Below, in pieces: positions 45,122-57,800 of a stretch of 64,000 bases of DNA. The DNA lies in contig NW_004450303.1 in the NCBI RefSeq assembly GCF_000321225.1, positions 3,875,030 to 3,939,029 on the forward strand. The letters run 5' to 3'. This stretch comes from Odobenus rosmarus divergens (taxonomy: Eukaryota > Chordata > Mammalia > Carnivora > Odobenidae). Position numbers and translations under genes: made by a program. The notes under the pieces are model-generated. The model saw only the letters and a list, made by a program, of their open reading frames with translations, was not told the DNA's origin and ran no database searches. Position 1 is the first letter of the stretch, and every line of letters begins with the position of its first letter.

Positions 45122-46949
45122 ATTAACCAAGCCATATAATTCCTTTAATATGTAGTCATTCATTTCCAGACCAGGACTTTGCTTCCACATTGTACTTAGA
45201 TTTTATTCTGTTATCCAGCTGTTGTTATGTGGGTGTGTTCTGAGGAGAAAAAGCATTATTACTTTGTGAGGTACTCCTTCATATGAGGACATTACATGGT
45301 ATCTACTGAAGGGGAGGCTTTCCTTTTACAATAAGGAAGAAGAGGCTGTTCCTACTAGGTAGTAGGATTCAGGAGAATTAGTGTTCAAGACCTTCAGTCT
45401 CAGCCAATTGCCCCTATTCTATGTGTCCAAGTTCCACTCATCTCCTGTCAGGACCCTAACTTTTACACAGGTTACCTGATAAAGATAGTCAGTTTATGTT
45501 GACCATCCTTAAAATCAGATCATAGGAACAGTTCTGACTGAGGAAAATAAAGTTGTTCCCTAGATATGGAAGAGAAGCCTCTGACCTTCAGAGTCTGCCA
45601 AAAATTTTGAACCCATCCTTTTCTTTTACACATTCTCCATTACTGTGAGAGCTACCATTGCGCTCATACTGCTTCACTGCTGGCGTTATTTAATCTCCCA
45701 GTATCTTCCCTTCACCTACACCTCATCCAGATTGACCATAGGTAAAGGGTTAAGGTTACACATATTGTAATGTGGTATCTATTATTTTTAGACAAGTGGA
45801 AAGTAAAACTCAAAAATTTGATCCTGAATGTCTTCTTTTTAGAATAATCTCTAGTGTAAAATTTCATAGCCTGGCTTGCCAATAAAGAAAAGTTTGATAT
45901 GAGGTTATTAATTAGTGATTCTTTTTATGAGAGGTACAATCCCAAGGCAGTGAGAGTGAGTGAATAGAAAAGCGAGAGAGGAAATGATGCCTCACAAGAT
46001 ACAAGTGATGAGTTACTATAGTGGCTGTTTGACAATGAACCACAAAAGAAACATAGGGAGCTGCTTGGCTGGTTTAACAGCTCAGCCATAATGGGCATCC
46101 TGGAATAAGCTACAACAAGAGACTATTCCTGGGTCCATGATTTCTCCAGGCAATCTACCCAAGGATAGATGGGGAAAGAAAGAGATAACTTATCTGCCTG
46201 GATTCCTCCAGTCTTCTATTCCCAAATGGTCAAAGTTCACCCTAAAAGAAAAGAAGTTTTTCACATTTCTATATTATGTCATCTGTCTTATTTGGTGGAT
46301 GCTTAAGAAATCAAGTGCCATAAACTGGTGTGTGGAGGGAATATATCTTCTGTGCTTATTTATGAACACTGAGCATTTGTTTTGACATCATGTGAATATG
46401 AAATGTACAGAAAAAGGTCCTTCATAACAGCATTCCACCATGTGACATATATAGACCAGTAAAACACCTCTTGCTAATGTCCTTGAAAACTCCCTCTCAA
46501 AACCTATAACAAGAGTGATTAAAACTTGCCTTTAACTCATAAATCAGTTTATAGTCAGAGAAAATGCTGCAACTTCAGATTACATACAACTTTCCCATAT
46601 CAAAATTCGGCAGACAGTGGGTTACATATCTAAGGACTGGTGACAAGACAAGTTAATCAAACTACCATGAAATAAACTTGGCATGAAGTATTGGAATAAG
46701 GCAATCTCTGGAAGAAAAGAACCTAATACTGTAACAACGCAATGGGAAAAAATTATTCCCATTTATTTGTTTACTTACTTACTTATTCTCCCCCACATTT
46801 ATTTACAAAACCATGTTGACAGCAACCTTCAGTCAAAAAGTGCCTGAAGAACTCCTCTGTGCCTGAGCCAAACTACATTTTTCAACTCAGTAATTCCTTG
46901 ATTTCATGAGGGGCATTCCTTTTTACTGACTACCACCCTTTCTGTAGGA

Positions 46950-47575
46950 CCTTCTTTCAAGCAGTTCACCTGAATAATTTTCATTCTTTCTTTATGTCTC
47001 AATTTAAGCCGCTTTTTCAATCCATGAACTATTCTTTCAATTCCCCCATGCATACACTTTGCTTTCATTCCTTAGTTCCTCTATCAAAGCACCTAGTGCC
47101 TTCCATGATCATTACAATCATTACGAGGTTTTTTGTCATCCTCTCATACCCAGTGAGAGCCTACCTCGTACGCTTGTACTCTGAGAAGTACAACAATATG
47201 TACGGGGTTGGTATTTGCTAAATGATTATGGGCTTTAAAGGGCATAGCCCCGTGCTTGCTTCGGCAACACATATACTAAAGGGCATAGCCCCAGCTCCCT
47301 GTTGTCCTGTTAGACACTCTTCCACTCATTTTGCTCCAGCTACACTCCTCAGCATCCCCATTTGCATTGCCATGTTCTTGTCTCAAATCCTTAGCATTTG
47401 TTTATTGCCCTTGCCCTCAACTATTCCCTTCACAGCCTTTTCCTCCTTATCTCAAATCACAATCTGACCTATAACAAGCTTACACTTGTATTTACCATTC
47501 ATTATTATATGCCTAGAGCTTCAAATAATGCTCAAGAAATAATTTTTGAATGAACCAGTAAAAAGAAGAGTGAGT
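46950..47575 (+). mobile_element. L2-like LINE 3' region, split by a U6 fragment
   Basis: CT-rich text with the flavour and final phrase of L2 3' ends (GCTCAAGAAATAATTTTTGA then ATGAACC; earlier CTCAATTTAAGCCGC). Strongly decayed. The U6 mini-pseudogene is inserted at 47252. Confidence 0.4.
47252..47277 (+). pseudogene. RNU6 (pseudogene): 3'-truncated U6 snRNA retropseudogene
   Basis: Bases 47252-47280 match the first 29 bases of the spliceosomal U6 snRNA at 27 positions (GTGCTTGCTTCGGCAACAC then ATATACTAAA), including the 5' stem-loop GCTTCGGC. The rest of U6 is missing and there is no poly(A). It is bounded by a perfect 15-base target duplication, AAAGGGCATAGCCCC, at 47237-47251 and 47278-47292; the AAA at 47278-47280 can belong to U6 or to the duplication. 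This is the structure of a 'tailless' retropseudogene made by L1 machinery. Not functional; no upstream U6 promoter. Confidence 0.92.
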
Positions 47576-47682
47576 GAAAAGTGGTTGGGAATATGGAAGC
47601 AAAAAGGAAATTTCTTAGGAGTATAGTTTAATATGCAATAACAGCTTTGAAGGAAATTAAATAAAAACTTTTTGTGTCTAAA

Positions 47683-47880
47683 GGCTCCTGGGTGACTCAG
47701 TTGGTTAAGTGTCAGACTCGTGTTTTTGGCTCAGGTCATGATTTCATGGGTCATGAGATCTAGCCCCAATTTGGCTCTGTGCTCAGTGGGGAGTCTGCTT
47801 GAGATTCTCTCCCTCTTCTCCTCCCACCACTCTCTCTTTCACTCTCTCTCTCTAAAATAAATAAATAAATCTTAAAAAAA
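47683..47880 (+). mobile_element. Can-SINE, plus strand
   Basis: Head GGCTCCTGGGTGACTCAGTT, body, CT tract and AAATAAATAAATAAATC tail. The flanks AAAACTTTTTGTGTCTA and AAAACCTTTTTTTGCCTA look like a diverged target duplication, so this copy is older than most. Confidence 0.93.
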
Positions 47881-47884
47881 AACC

Positions 47885-48075
47885 TTTTTTTGCCTATGTA
47901 CCAAGCTGTTTTCTAGGCATTTAAAAATAATATTTAATTTAATCTTCCAAAGTCCCTCTGAGACAGCTATTATTCAAATTTTAAATAATAATTAATTTTT
48001 AAATTCTTAAACTGTATTTATGTGGCAGAGACAAGGCTCAGCCTATTGTTTAACTTAAGTGACTACTCTGGGTTT
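47885..48075 (-). mobile_element. MIR-like SINE fragment
   Basis: Follows the MIR order read on the minus strand: ACCAAGCTGTTTTCTAGGCA, a TTAATCTTCCAAAGTC block, GACAGCTATTATTCAAATTT, then TGGCAGAGACAAGGCTCAG. Diverged. Confidence 0.5.
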
Positions 48076-48079
48076 TTTA

Positions 48080-50143
48080 CAATGTATGTCCTAGAACTTA
48101 CAGAATACAAAATAACATGGTGCCAAATACTGAGGGGAAAATTTAGGTATGGTTTAATCCCTGTGATAATTAGAACTCATGTTAGGATACTTAAAAAAGT
48201 ATTTTAAAAAAAGATATTTCAAACTGTCAAACTTAAAACTAATTAATATGCTTGTCAAAATCATTTCTCTAAAATATAACCAGTTAACAAGAAATGTTAT
48301 TGAAAAACTTCAATGCATTAACAGAAAAAAAAAACTATTATCTAACTCTATAATATATGCTCTACATTGGTAAAATTATTTTCAAAATTTAGCTTATAAT
48401 TATTGCTTGGGTATAAACATGCAGATATTTCAGATAGATTATTTATTTTTGCAATCTTCTTGTTAGCATTAAGCATGTTAAAAAGGTAAAATAAATGAAT
48501 GGTTTGCTCTAGTATCTACAAATAGCACACTTATAAAGTGATTTCAATTGAGGTATCAACATTGTAACATAGGCTTAAAAATTACATATATACAATTTCT
48601 GTTCATTTTAATGACTCTGGAAAGCAATAAAAAACATACAAGTTCAAGCAATTATTGTGTACAATTAAAATTTCCAAATGCTTCATATGTTTTCTGAATT
48701 AACTTTTTTGTGTTTGATCAAGGTATTTTGTCAGTATTTTCTTTCCCCACCCCCATCCCACAGTTTATTGTTCAGGAGTAGCAAACCTTACACTTCATTT
48801 AATATTCCTTGCTTATATTTGCTGGGGATAGATCCCAAAAGTGACCATCTCTCAGGAAACAAACCAGATCTCACTCCATCTCTGAGATCATTTTTGTCAG
48901 ACCGTGTGGACTTTATCCACACCAGGCTAAATGACATTCCAAGAAGGTGAGAACTCTTCTGAGATGTTTCAAATTGTATCCTTTACTTTCCAGAATCCTA
49001 GTCTACAATCTCTTCTAGAGTGCCGTAACAACACGGAGAGTAGTCAAAGATCATCCCTTAAAAGAATTCTATCTGCTAGAAAACAGTTGACAACAGATGC
49101 TCAGATATTTGCTAATACTGGCAGAGTTTGAGATCTTAAGCAATAGATCACCAATCATCTTTAGATTTAAATCAGAATTTAAATTTCTAGATAGAATCTT
49201 CAATTACAAGAACTCTGAGGCAGAAAAATCCCTTCTCAGTAACCAATTTATCATAGGAAAGTTAATATACATCCCTTTGTTCTCTATTCCAAATAATATA
49301 TTATTTTAGGTAATTATTAATCTTGATGATAAGGAAGAAAAAAGGAGAAGCAAGATTATGTTGAAAGCAGATCAAAAGGTTTATTTCCATATGTGCAAAG
49401 TGCCCATGAATAGCCATAATCAATAATGATTAAAAATGCATTTTGCCCATTAAACATATAACTCTTTATATTTATTCTTCATATTTCTTACACTTGTAAT
49501 TTGACAATGCTCACTGGTATATTAAAAGCTCTAATAATTCCAATAGAAAAGAAACTTTTAATATACGATTATAGAGTTGCTGGAAATTGTTTGAACACAA
49601 CACTCTTTTTTTTTCCCTAAGTAATGCTATTTCATACCAATAAAACTTTTTCTTAAAAGTCTTTTTTCTACTACAGAGTGACTGATGGTATTACTTCCAT
49701 GGATCTCCCAAATGTATCACTAAGACAGAATAGTAAGGTAAAATCTTCTGCAGATTAAATAAATAGGTTGAGGTGTTAGTTTTGTAACAGTGGCAAGATT
49801 AGTTGACTCATCATTTAACTGAATTTACATATTACCATTTAATGTACTCCTTGACTTAGCACACATGATTCCAAGTCATTATGGTTTTACTATCTTTGAT
49901 TTCTTAACCCCTATCTTTGTAGCTAATTAATACCTCAGGAAATGGAAGCTTGTTAAGAGGAATCACTAGGCCTCTTCAGCAGATCACAGACTGGCCCAAG
50001 AAGTATTACAACCAAGACATGATAGAATTGACTCTTGTGATTTTTTTTTCCCCTTTCTTCTCAGTCTATGAAAATACTGTTAAAAGTTTAAAGACTTCTA
50101 CCTAAAAACACTTCAGGAAATCAATTCAATATCATTCAACATC
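48080..50143. other. Unassigned AT-rich sequence
   Basis: About 2 kb with no recognised gene or repeat. The open frames at 48678-48950 and 48931-49131 have no motif or splice support. Confidence 0.45.
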
Positions 50144-50159
50144 AAAATAGAGTGGTTTG

Positions 50160-50353
50160 GTGGCACCTGGGTGGCTCAGTCGTTAAGCGTCTGCCTTCAG
50201 CTCAGGTCATGATCCCAGGGTCATGGGATTGAGCCCCGCATCAGGCTTCCTGCTCAGTGGGAAGCCTGCTTCTCCCTCTCCCACTCCCCCTGCTTGTGTT
50301 CCCTCTCCTGCTGTGTCTCTCTCTGTCAAATAAATAAATAAAATCTTTAAAAA
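50160..50353 (+). mobile_element. Can-SINE, plus strand
   Basis: Head GTGGCACCTGGGTGGCTCAG, little-diverged body and an AAATAAATAAATAAAATC tail. Perfect 16-base target duplication AAAATAGAGTGGTTTG at 50144-50159 and 50354-50369. Confidence 0.96.
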
Positions 50354-50369
50354 AAAATAGAGTGGTTTG

Positions 50370-51559
50370 CACATAAAGATTTTAGAAATTCTGCCAATTG
50401 ATATTGAACCACATCAGAAAACCAGAAGCAAGTACTGTCAACAGAAGTTGAGTACTATATCAAAGATAAAACAAAAATGTCACTGATTAGATTAAAACCT
50501 TCTAGAACTCAAAAAACCAAACCCATGAAACGGTTAGGGAAAAGAAGTAAATAAAATCTGCATAAAATTTCTGTATTGAAATACATTCTGTTCTTCAGGA
50601 TTCTCTATTAGATAAGTTTCTTGAACCTTTCTGCAAAGTCAAACTGTCCTCTGTGTAGCACCTTTAGATAGTTCTTTCTTCTCAGCTTGACCCTAATGAC
50701 TAAATTCTTCATACTCCCCCACTGTTTTCCAAGTTTCCACTTCAGAGGACACTGTCTACTTTTCTTTTTTTGTTCCATTATTGAGCATACTCCTGATAAA
50801 CTGCCATGATGATACTCAATTTACAGCACTGAAAGTTTGGCAAGCTCAAGTCACAGCACAAAGATGCAAATTTAGAAGACCTTAGATTATATTAGATGAC
50901 TATTTTGTACCCTTGAATTTTTACTTTTCAAACTACTTTAGCATTTTTCTTTTAATTTATTTGATCTCTGCATTTATTAAAATATTTACCTTTGGACTTT
51001 TAACTTCAACTCAAAAATGTGGAGAGCTGGATGGATGTCATCTCCCATGCAACCAAAAAAAAAAAAAATGCTGGATCTATATTCCAAGTTAACACATTTT
51101 TTTTGAATTCTTCTGAGAATGGAGGTCATAAGGCAAACAACCAATCTGAAATTGAAAAATAGAATGCCAGGTGCCTGCAGTGTAAAACAGAACCCATGCC
51201 CTAGATTTCTTGCAGAATGTGCCACTGGACACCATAAAAGTCAGTAGGAAGGTGAAATTTTAAATTTCAATGCATTGATGAAGGCATAGTGTGGGCTAGC
51301 ATGAAAGTGAGAAGTCTATAGACCGCTCATATTTGCTGTCTCCTTATTTCAAGCATCTCCTCTAGGAAACCCATCAAGCTTTCTTGGGGAAGATGGGAGA
51401 GAATACCCCTGAAGCACTGACTCAGGTAAGAAAATGTCAGCTACTGCAGGGACCTGTTAGCATCCTTTGCCCCTATCTCCCTTGTACGTTAAAAGTCTTA
51501 ATCTATGGGGGGGGGAGAGCAATGAAGCATGTATCTTGCAGGCCAATCCAAGATGTTTT
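50370..51559. other. Unassigned sequence
   Basis: No gene is seen. The right part may be decayed 5' sequence of the L1 that becomes clear after 51.6 kb. A G-run occurs at about 51508-51516. Confidence 0.4.
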
Positions 51560-52840
51560 GAGAATTCAAATAGGATAAATACCAGAAAGACAAACAAACA
51601 AAGCCCACCTTGACACAGCATGTTTGAGCTGCAGAAATGCAAAAGGTAAAGAGAAATCTTGAAGGCAGATGGCAGGTGGCAGTGGTCGTGTACTTACAAA
51701 GGCAACAGAACAAGAATTACAGCAGACTTTTCATTAAAAACCATAGAAGCAAAAGAGGCAATCAAGTGACATCTTTAAGTTGTTAAAAGAAGGGAAAAAA
51801 ATCTTGTTAACTCAGAATTTTACACTCAGAAAAAAATATCCTTCAAAAATGAAAAAAAAAAGAGCTGCTCAAGCAAACAATAATGAGGGAAATTACTGCT
51901 TATAGACTTACTCTGTAAGAAATGTTAAAGGAAATTCTTCAGTAAGAAAAAATATGGTATAGGTCAGAAACTTGACAATAATAAAAATCAGAACGGAATA
52001 AATGAAAGTAAAACACTCCCTTTTATTTCTTATTGTTAATTTTCTAAATGATAAACCATATCAAGTAATAATAACAAAGTATTGGTCATTCATACGTAAA
52101 CTGAATGTATGACAACAATGGTACCAGGGATAAGAGGAAGGAATTGGGAATAAGTAGTGATAATATCTTTACACTACACTTAAAGAAGTATAGAAGTATT
52201 TGCAGATGGATTCAGATTATTTAAAAATCCATATTTTAAACCCTAAGGCACCTACTAAAAAAGTTAAAAGTTATAAATATTAAGTAAGTTGAGGAGATAA
52301 AAGCGAATAATAGAAAATTCTCAATTGAAACAAGGAAAGGTGGAGAAAGAAAAAAGAAATAAAGAACAAATACAACAAATAGGAAACAAGCAAAAAGATA
52401 GATTTATAATCCAACTATATCAATAATAACTTTCAATGTTAATGGTCTAAACACAGTTAAAATACAGAAATTGTCAGATCCGAACTAAACCAATTATGTT
52501 CACACGAAGCCTTATTTTAAATATGAAGACCTTTATAAATTAAAAGCAATGGGATAAGGAAATATATGTCATTCAAACACTAACCAAAAACAGCTGGAGT
52601 AGCTATATTTATTTCAAATAAATTAGACTTCAGGAACAGGAAAGAATATCAAGGATAAGTATGGGCAGATATTATACAATAATAGAGACAAATTCTCAAA
52701 GAAGACATAACACTCTTAAACATGTATTCAGCTAATAGCAGAGTGGTATAATACATGAGGTGAAATCTTAATGGAAAAATAAACAAATCCACATGATGGG
52801 GGCTATGGTGAATATAGAATTTATGCTCCACCTAATGGAC
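51560..52840 (+). mobile_element. Old L1 fragment (ORF1 linker to ORF2 start), plus strand
   Basis: 51700-51960 resembles the ORF1 3' part and linker (ATATCCTTCAAAAATGAAAA, GAAATGTTAAAGGAAATTCT). 52400-52840 resembles the start of ORF2 (TTTCAATGTTAATGGTCTAA, CTGGAGTAGCTATATTTATT). Frames are destroyed. Confidence 0.62.
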
Positions 52841-53890
52841 CAACATTCAAAGGAAATAATGCTATTCTATTAAGAAAGACTGTGACCCAGCATATACTAA
52901 TATGCTTAAACTCTACAACAATGTAGAACTTTTGAAAAGAAGTGAGTAATTTACAAGGGAACTGGATCTGGGAGAGGAGAATGAATGATGGGTATTATGA
53001 GGAAAGTCAACAAATGTACATGCTCTATATTGATCCTGTGAGAGCAATTTCCTTTGGGGTAGAGTTCCTAACAAACCTCCTGCTGCAGTGGTTTTTATAG
53101 TACCAGAGCAGACAACATAGACAATAAGTCAACACCTGAAAAGCTGCAGTTAGTATTGGAGGGGAGGGTAATTATGAGAGGTGCCTGTCATTAGAAGACA
53201 CAAGGATCTGTATGTAGGCCTATTTCCATTGATGTTTTAATTACTTTTGCCTCAGAACTCTAATATGAAACTCAGCATTGGGATGGGGTAAAATAGGGAG
53301 TCTAACTATGCACAGCTGCTTCCTAAGCTGTATTCTTCATCTCTGAATTAATATTGCATATGAAGTCTCTCTGATGGATTGCACACGATGGAAAGCAGCT
53401 TTGAAAAACCCAGAATTGCCCAGCTTCTCCTCTTGCAGATTTTCTGAAATATCACTATTCTTATTGAGTTACAGGTGCTTTTCAACAATGTTCTGAGAGT
53501 TTTCTGGAAGACAAATGCACATACGTGATCACTGAACTCTACAATCAATGTACATGAATGCACATATGGAAATTCAGAGCTGAATTTCTAGGTATGGCCT
53601 TCTAAGTACTCTTATAGAGTGAACTACATTTTATTGTGGTGACTTGTTTCTTATATAGTTTTGCATTAAAAAAATAATTGGACATTTATTATGAAGCATT
53701 TTTATTATAGGGGTCTTAGAAACCTGAAATGAGAAAATATAAAACTTTCAAAGGATTGTTTTAAATCATGTGGACTGTAAACTATTTTCAGGCTCAATTC
53801 TGAGACTACTTCCATGGTAGCTACTCAACACATATATATTGAATAATTAAATGATCTCATTCTATCCTCATTCAACAATTTTAGATACAT
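52841..53890. other. Unassigned sequence
   Basis: About 1 kb without recognised genes; the left edge may be further L1 decay. Confidence 0.4.
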
Positions 53891-54420
53891 GTTCCAGTTA
53901 TCTATTACTGCATTGAAAATCATCCCAGAATGGAGTAGCTTAAAACAACTATAAAATATGTTTTGTTCACCAATCTGCAATTTGGGCAGGACTTGATAAG
54001 GATAGTTTTTCTATGGTCCATATGGTATGAGCTGCAGTGCAGAAGAGGTTGAAGATGGAAGTAACTAAAGATTCAGCCACTCACATGCCTGGTAGTTGAT
54101 TCTGCCTGTTGCTGACAGCTTCACTGGGCCTGTGCCTAGAGTACTTACATGAGACATTTTCATCCATTTGCTTGGTTTACTCATAACATGATGGCTAGGT
54201 TCCAAGAGTAAGCAACCCCAAAGAGAAAGAGAGTCAGGAAGAAGGACCACTGTCTTTGATGACATAGACTTTCAAGCCATGCACCATCACTTCTGTGGTA
54301 ATCTATTCATTCAATGCGAGTTAATAAGATTTGCATGGATTCAGGAGGATGAAAATGCGACATCACTCTTTAAAGGGAGGAATCTCAAAGAATTTGTGTG
54401 CATGTCTAAACCACTCAAAT
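53891..54420 (-). mobile_element. MaLR-like (MLT1-type) LTR, decayed
   Basis: Opens with GTTATCTATTACTGCATTGA and AGCTTAAAACAACTATAAAA, the same style of opening as the LTR at 16228, and continues with a GCAATTTGGGCAGGACTTG block. The right limit is uncertain. Confidence 0.45.
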
Positions 54421-54864
54421 CCTCTGGCTGGCCACATGTTATTTATATTTCCTTCATATGCAAAATTCATTCATTCCCTTTTAAGACTCCCCAAAATCTT
54501 GTCTATTCAGTATCAGATTTAGGCTCAAATTCCAGGATCTAAATAAGGTAAATGTGTACCTCGAGTATTTTTTTTTTATTTTATTATGTTATGTTAGTCA
54601 CCATGCATACATCATTAGATTTTGATGTAGTGTTCCATGATTCATTGTTTGCGTATAACACCCAGTGCTCCATGCAATACATGCCCTCCTTAATACCCAT
54701 CACCAGGCTAACCCATCCCCTCACCCCCCTCCCCTCTGAAACCCTCAGTTTGTTTCCCGTAGTACATAGTCTCTCATGGTTCGTCTCCCTCTCTGATTCC
54801 CCCCCTTCATTTTTCCCTTCCTTCTCCTAATGTCCTCCATGCTATTCCTTATGTTCCATATATA

Positions 54865-57800
54865 AGTGAAACCATATGATAATTGTCTTTCTCTGCTTGA
54901 CTTATTTTACTTAGCATAATCCCCTCCAGTTCAACCCATGTCAATGCAAATAGTGCGTATTCATCCCTTCTGGTGACAGACTAATATTCCATTGTATATA
55001 TGGACTACATCTTCTTTATCCATTCCTCTGTTGAAGGGCATCTCGGCTCCTTTCACAGTGGACATTGCTGCTATGAACATTGGGGGTGCATGTGCCCCTT
55101 CTTTTCACTACATCTCTATCTTTGGGGTAAATACCCAGTAGGGCAATTGCTGGGTCATAAGGTAGCTCTATTTTTAATTTTTTGAGGAATCTTCATACTG
55201 TTTTCCAAAGCGGCTGTACCAACTTGTATTCCCACCAACAGTGTAAGAGAGCTCCCCTTTTTCCACAACCTCTCCAGCATTCATTGTTTCCTGCCTTGTC
55301 AATTTTTGCCATTGTAACTGGTGTAAGGTGCTATCACAAAATGGTTTTGATTTGAATTTCTCTGATGGCTATTGATGTTGAACATTTTTTCATGTGTCCG
55401 ACAGCCACTCGTATGTCTTCTCTGGAGAAGTGTCTGTTCAAGTCTTCTACCCATTTTTTGACTTGATTATTTGTTTTTTGGGTGTTGAGTTTGAGAAGTT
55501 CTTTATAGATCTTGGATACCAGCCCTTTATCTGTAGTGTCATTTGCAAATTCCTTCTCCCATTCCATTGGTTGCCTCTTTGTTTTCTTGACTGTTTCCTT
55601 TGCTGTGCAGAAGCTTTTTATCTTGATGAAGTCCCAAAAGTTCATTTTCGATTTTGTTTCCCTTGCCTTTGGAGACGTGTCTTGAAAGAAGTTGCTGTGG
55701 CCGATATCAAAGAGGTTAGTGCCTATGTTCTCCTCTAGGATTTTGATGGATTCCTGTCTCACATTGAGGTCTTTCATCCATTTTGAGTTTATCTTTGTGT
55801 ATGGTGTTAGAGGATGGTCGAGTTTCATTCTTCTGTATATAGCTGTCCAGTTTCCCAGCACCATTTGTTGAAGAGACTCTTTTCCATTGGATATTTTTTT
55901 TTCCTGCTTTGTTGAAAATTATTTGACCATAGAGTTGAGGGTCCACATCTAGGCTCTCTATTCTGTTCCATTAATCTATGTGTCTGTTTTTGTGCCAGTA
56001 CCATGCTGTCTTGATGATCACAGCCTTGTAATATAGCTTGAAATCAGGGAATGTAATGCCCCCAGCTTTGTTTTTCTTTTTCAACATTTCCTTGGCAAGT
56101 CAGGGTCTTTTCTGATTCCATACAAATTTTAGGATTGTTTGTTCCAGCACTTTGAAAAATGCCATTGGTATTTTGATTGTGATGGCGTTGAAAGTATAGA
56201 TTGCTTTGGGCAGCATAGACAATTTAACAGTGTTTATTCTTCCAATCCATGAGCATGGAATCTTTTTCCATCTTTTTGCACCTTCAATTTCTTTCATAAG
56301 TGCTCTGTATTTTCTAGAGTATGGATCTTTTACCTCTTTGGTTGGTTTTATTCCAAAGTATCTTATGTTTTTTGTGCTATTGTAAATGGAATCGATTCCC
56401 TAATTTCTCTTTCTACACTTACATTGTTAGTGTATAAGAAAGCAACTGATTTCTGTGAATTGATTTTGTATCCTGCCACATTACTGAATTGCTGTATGAG
56501 TTCTAGTAATTTGGGGGTGGAGTCTTTTGGGTTTTCCACATAAGTATCATGTCATCTGCAAAGAGAGAGAGTTTGAGTTCTTCTTTGCCAATTTGAATAC
56601 CTTTTATTTCTTTCTGTTGTCTGAGTGCTGAGGCTAGGACTTCTAGTACTGTGTTGAACGATAGTGGCAAGAGTGGGCATCCTTGTCATGTTCCTGATCT
56701 CAAGGGAAAAGCTCTCAGCTTTTCCCCATTGAGAATGATATTCGCAGTGGGCTTTTCATAGATGGTTTTTATGAAATTGAGGAATGTTCCCTCTATCCCT
56801 ACACTCTGAAGAGATTTATCGGGAAAGGATGCTGTATTTTGTCAAATGCTTTTTCTGCATCAATTGAGAGGATCATATGGTTCTTTTCTCTTCTCTTATT
56901 AATGTGTTCTATCACATTGATTGATTTGCAAGTGTTGAACCACTCTTGCATCCCAGGAATAAATCCCACCTGGTCGTGATGGATAATCCTTTTAATGTAT
57001 TGTTGGATCCTATTAGCTAGGATCTTGTTGAGAATTTTAGCATTCATATTCATTAGGGATATTCGTCTGTAATTCTCCTTTTTTGTGGTCTTTGCCTGGT
57101 TTTGGGATCAAGGTAATGCTGGCCTCATAGAATGAATTTGGAAGTTATCCTTCTGTTTATATTTTTGAATCAGCTTCAGGAGAATAGGTATTATTTCTTC
57201 TTTAAATGTTTGGTAAAATTCCCCTGGGAATCCATCAGGCCCTGGACTCTTGTTTTTTGGGAGGTTTTTGATCACTGCTTCAATCTCGTTACTGATTATT
57301 GGTCTATTCAGATTGTTAATTCTTCCTGCAGTCTTGGTAGTTTATAGGTTTCCAGAAAGGCATCCCTTTCTTCCAGGTTGCTTAATTTATTGGCATATAG
57401 TTGTTGATAATTATTTCTAATAATTGATTTTATTTCCTTGGTGTTAGTCGTGATCTCTCACCTTTCATTCATAATTTTATTAATTTGCGTCCTTTCTCTT
57501 TTATTTTGGATAAGTCTGACCAGTAATTTCTCAATCTTATTAATTCTTTCAAAGAACCAGCTTCTAGTTTCATTGATCTGCTCTACTGTGTTTCTGGTTT
57601 CTAATTCATTGATCTCTGCTTTAATTTTAATTATTTCTCTTCTCCTGCTTGGCTTAGGCTTTATTTGTTGTTGTTTCTCCAGTTCCTTAAGGTGTAAAGT
57701 TAGTTGGTGAATTCGGGATTTTTCTGTTTCTTTGAGTGAGGCTTGGATGGCTATGTATTTTCCCTCTTAGGACTGCCTTTGCAGTATCCCATAGGTTTTG

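Larger units (their letters stand above)
42706..46740 (-). mobile_element. ERVL-type endogenous retrovirus interior, minus strand
   Basis: The left 0.6 kb is certainly retroviral pol (see the pseudogene entry). The sequence to the right continues in the same style, with low-grade protein-like frames and no other repeat, as expected for the protease/gag part upstream of pol, but no gag motif is readable. Two Can-SINEs (43675-43862 and 44654-44868) and a 23-bp minisatellite (45051-45121) lie in it. No LTRs are recognised at either end. The extent beyond 43.4 kb is inference. Confidence 0.5.

Noticed and set aside
47222..47467. 81-codon plus-strand frame over the U6 fragment
   Set aside because: It crosses the U6 insertion and decayed L2 text; no coding evidence.
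55334..55864. 176-codon minus-strand open frame, the longest in the window
   Set aside because: It is a piece of L1 ORF2, not a host gene.
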